NCBI RefSeq assembly: GCF_050589645.1
Contig: NZ_JBNGOQ010000001.1
Span: 620,001 to 684,000 of the forward strand
Source of the DNA: JBNGOQ01 sp050589645
GTDB lineage: Bacteria > Bacteroidota > Bacteroidia > Flavobacteriales > Flavobacteriaceae
DNA length: 64,000 bases
Direction of reading: 5' to 3'
A model generated the notes under the pieces. That model saw only the letters and a program-made list of their open reading frames with translations. It was not told the DNA's origin and searched no databases. Below, one piece after another: positions 61,519 through 64,000 of this stretch (its first letter is position 1; each line of letters opens with the position of its first letter). The translations under genes and the position numbers were made by a program.

Positions 61519-62028
61519 ATGAATACAGGGATTAAATTAGTGCTAACGTTGATTGTTTTAGGCCTAGTTGGCTGTGGGGGAAAAGAAAAGAAACAGGAAA
61601 GCTTTACCATCCAAAAAACAAAAACTGAAAAGACCGAAACGTCTACAGCCGAGACCAATACGGATAAGGTTCCTCCATCAAAAAGAGTGGATCTTACCAA
61701 CAAAGGTGTGGGTGCGATTACCGAATTGGTGCTGCCAGCGGAAATCGATGACGATCTGGTCGCCAAGGGTGCCGAGCTGTTTAAGGTCAACTGCACAGCC
61801 TGCCATCGACCTCACAAAAAATTTATTGGACCCGCTCCGGAAAAGATTCTTGAGCGCCGAACCCCGGAATGGATCATGAACATGATCCTGGACCCGGAAA
61901 GAATGGTAAAGGAAGATCCTTTGGCCAAGGAATTGTTGATAGAACACAACGGATCTCCTATGGCCAATCAAAGTCTGAACGAAGAAGAGGCACGGGCCAT
62001 CCTGGAATATTTTAGAACCTTAAAATAA
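61519..62028 (+). CDS. class I cytochrome c lipoprotein of the nos locus
   Basis: The product has 169 residues: lipobox GLVGCGG (Cys17), a charged linker (about 20-60), and a single heme-binding domain with CTACH (about residue 93-97) and a distal Met in the NGSPMANQ segment near the C terminus. It probably passes electrons to NosZ, replacing the membrane cytochromes of clade I systems. Confidence 0.9.
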   Translation: MNTGIKLVLTLIVLGLVGCGGKEKKQESFTIQKTKTEKTETSTAETNTDKVPPSKRVDLTNKGVGAITELVLPAEIDDDLVAKGAELFKVNCTACHRPHKKFIGPAPEKILERRTPEWIMNMILDPERMVKEDPLAKELLIEHNGSPMANQSLNEEEARAILEYFRTLK

Positions 62029-62055
62029 TGGAACAGAACTAAATACCATATAATT

Positions 62056-62631
62056 ATGAAAACAATTGCCAACTCACTTATGGTAGCGTTATCCATCTTG
62101 TTGGTTCTGAGCTGTAAGACAGACAAGAAGCAAATGGATACCACTACGGACACGGAATCAACGGTGATCGAAAACACCAAAAAACAAGGACAGGCCTTCA
62201 TCACTGACGATGAATCGCGTCCCAACGTACTCAACATTGCCATTGGATCTGAGGACCATACCACTTTGGTAGCCGCAGTACAAGCCGCCGAATTGGAAAA
62301 TGCCCTGGTAAATGCCGGACCCTTAATGGTCTTTGCGCCGACCAATGCAGCTTTTGACGCGCTGCCCGAAGGTACCGTGGAGAACCTGCTAAAACCAGAA
62401 AACAAAGCCGCTTTGGCCAACATCCTAAAATACCACGTAACCCCTGGGAACTATTCCAAGGACTTTCTGAAAAAGTTTAAAAAATTGGGGCAATCCAACG
62501 GGGTAGATGTTGCTGTTACCGTTGATGGGGACGAAGTCTATATAGGCGAGGCCAGAATTGTGGCCAGCGTACCCGCCGGAAACGGTATTGTACATGTCAT
62601 AGATAAAGTATTGCTACCACCATCCGAATAA
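62056..62631 (+). CDS. fasciclin-domain lipoprotein of the nos locus
   Basis: The product has 191 residues: lipobox LVLSCKT (Cys16) and a fasciclin (FAS1) domain at about residues 55-188, with the paired motifs LVNAGPLMVFAPTNAAFDALP and GNGIVHVIDKVLLPP. Fasciclin lipoproteins recur beside nosZ in Bacteroidota; their role is unknown. It lies 27 bp after the cytochrome gene and 18 bp before nosZ. Confidence 0.92.
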   Translation: MKTIANSLMVALSILLVLSCKTDKKQMDTTTDTESTVIENTKKQGQAFITDDESRPNVLNIAIGSEDHTTLVAAVQAAELENALVNAGPLMVFAPTNAAFDALPEGTVENLLKPENKAALANILKYHVTPGNYSKDFLKKFKKLGQSNGVDVAVTVDGDEVYIGEARIVASVPAGNGIVHVIDKVLLPPSE

Positions 62632-62649
62632 ACACTAAAATTTGATATC

Positions 62650-64000
62650 ATGAGAAATAGGATTAAAACTACTTTTATTGCTTCCCTGGTCGTACTTCTG
62701 GCGGCAAGTTGCAACAATGCCGGCAAGTCGGCAGACAGTGGGGCCCTGGCTTCCAACGTCGCCGAAAAGGTATATGTGGCCCCTGGGGAACACGATGAAT
62801 TCTACGCCTTTGTTTCTGGAGGATTCAGCGGACAGCTAGCCGTGTACGGTCTGCCCTCGGGCCGTTTGTTCAAGGTCATACCTGTGTTTTCACAGGATGC
62901 GGAGAAAGCTTGGGGATACAATGAGGAGACCAAGCCCATGCTCAACACCTCACATGGATTTATCCCTTGGGACGATTCGCACCATCCGGACATTTCACAG
63001 ACCAATGGCGAATTGGACGGACGTTGGGTGTTCATCAACGGGAACAATACCCCGCGTATTGCAAAAATTGATCTGACCACCTTTGAAACGACCGAAATTA
63101 TTGAAATCCCCAACAGCGCGGGGAACCACAGCTCCTCCTTCGTTACCGAGAATACGGAATATGTGGTGGCCGGAACACGCTTTTCGGTACCCATTCCACA
63201 GCAAGATATGTCCATTAAGGAATATAAGGGAAATTTCAAAGGCTCGCTGTCCTTTGTCAGTGTGGACCCAGAGGAAGGGCATATGGACGTGGCCTTTCAA
63301 ATTTTGATGCCAGGCTTCGATTATGATTTGGCACACCCGGGGAGGGGTGCTTCCCATGGATGGATGTTCTTCTCTACCTATAATTCGGAGGAGTCCCATA
63401 CCTTAATGGAGGTCAATGCCTCCCAAAACGACAAGGATTTCATCGCTGCCGTCAACTGGAAAAAGGCCGAAGAATATATCAAGGAAGGAAAATTCAAAAC
63501 CATGCCTGCCAATTACGCGCACAATGTATATGACGAGTCTACCCATATGGCCACTTCTACCATGAAAAAGGAAGTACGGATACTCGATGCCTCGGAACTG
63601 CCCGGATTGGTCTATTTACTTCCCACACCTAAATCACCACATGGTTGTGATGTAGACCCCACAGGGGAGTATATCGTGGGAAATGGAAAACTGTCGGCCG
63701 ATTTAACGGTACACTCATTTAGCAAGATGATCCAAGCCATTGAAGGCGAAAAGTTCGATGGTGAGGCCTATGGCATCCCTATTTTGAAGTTCGAGGATGT
63801 ACTGGCCGGAACGGTATCACAAGCCGGTCTTGGGCCCCTGCATACCGAATTTGACGGCAAGGGCAACGGCTATACCACCTTCTTCATTTCCTCCGAAGTG
63901 GTAAAATGGAAAGTAGGGACCTGGGAGGTCATTGATAGGAAACCCACCTATTATTCCGTGGGGCATTTGATGATTCCCGGTGGAAACTCGAGAAAACCAT
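62650..64000 (+). CDS. nosZ: nitrous-oxide reductase, clade II type (partial, runs off the window)
   Basis: ATG 62650 begins a lipoprotein-type Sec signal (LVVLLAASC, Cys21) rather than the Tat signal of clade I NosZ. The 450 visible codons cover most of the seven-bladed propeller that holds the CuZ cluster, with His-containing motifs: NTSHGFIPWDDSHHP, RGASHGWMFFSTYNSEESHT, the AHNVYDESTHMA segment, and KSPHGCDVDPTGEYIVGNGKLS. The CuA domain lies beyond the right edge. The enzyme reduces N2O to N2 in the periplasm. It is third in the operon under the Crp/Fnr-like promoter at 61451. Confidence 0.97.
   Translation, partial: MRNRIKTTFIASLVVLLAASCNNAGKSADSGALASNVAEKVYVAPGEHDEFYAFVSGGFSGQLAVYGLPSGRLFKVIPVFSQDAEKAWGYNEETKPMLNTSHGFIPWDDSHHPDISQTNGELDGRWVFINGNNTPRIAKIDLTTFETTEIIEIPNSAGNHSSSFVTENTEYVVAGTRFSVPIPQQDMSIKEYKGNFKGSLSFVSVDPEEGHMDVAFQILMPGFDYDLAHPGRGASHGWMFFSTYNSEESHTLMEVNASQNDKDFIAAVNWKKAEEYIKEGKFKTMPANYAHNVYDESTHMATSTMKKEVRILDASELPGLVYLLPTPKSPHGCDVDPTGEYIVGNGKLSADLTVHSFSKMIQAIEGEKFDGEAYGIPILKFEDVLAGTVSQAGLGPLHTEFDGKGNGYTTFFISSEVVKWKVGTWEVIDRKPTYYSVGHLMIPGGNSRKP

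Noticed and set aside
1..64000. CRISPR arrays, toxin-antitoxin, phage or restriction systems
   Set aside because: No regular spaced repeats, no recognisable defence or phage genes were seen in either strand.

Overview
The window looks like a chromosome segment of a marine-type member of the Flavobacteriaceae (Bacteroidota). The evidence is a SusC/SusD pair, a PorP/SprF-family protein, many Cys-lipobox lipoproteins, and promoters with the Bacteroidota -7 element TAnnTTTG. The genus cannot be fixed from the sequence alone. There is no rRNA, CRISPR array or intact insertion sequence; the only RNA gene of a known class is tRNA-Asp(GTC) at 136-209.

Left half (1-34 kb): ordinary flavobacterial content. 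In order it holds tRNA-Asp with a partial duplication of its 3' end; a SusC/SusD/lipoprotein uptake locus with an AraC-type regulator; a CPA1 Na+/H+ antiporter; a PD40 protein and a PorP/SprF-SPOR protein behind matching CTATGA-N5-TCATAG palindromes; a LuxR-type regulator whose receiver has Glu at the phosphorylation site; an AraC regulator with small envelope proteins and a tandem alpha/beta hydrolase; a LytS/LytTR-type two-component pair; a MarR-GNAT fusion with two operators around its promoter; an ArsR regulator sharing a 23-bp operator with a PAP2 phosphatase and a PLP decarboxylase; and GAPDH, a hexosamine-kinase-like gene, a nucleotidyltransferase and a GH109-type enzyme, which together suggest amino-sugar use.

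Right half (34-64 kb): a stress and low-oxygen island. Thirteen copies of TGAY-N4-RTCA (the Crp/Fnr core) lie upstream of genes, and each is followed after exactly 23 bp by a -7 element (TAnnTTTG or close to it). They precede a patatin/CbpA/CbpM operon, an MlaE/F/D operon, universal stress proteins, a site-2 protease with CBS domains, a flavin reductase/M20/P-loop operon, an SPFH protein, GerW/DUF2953-like genes, WG-repeat and DUF4136 proteins, HPF with a USP, DUF2267, HemN with a USP, and finally the nitrous-oxide-respiration locus (cytochrome c, fasciclin, clade II-type nosZ) that runs off the right end. One site drives no nearby ORF: it precedes an ATG-free stretch ending in a C(UUCG)G terminator, a candidate small RNA at about 47264-47480. 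The Crp/Fnr regulator itself is not in the window. An Rrf2 regulator with three clustered cysteines sits next to the nos genes.

The two halves differ in regulation: no TGAY-N4-RTCA site was seen in intergenic DNA before 34.2 kb. All motif counts were made by eye.
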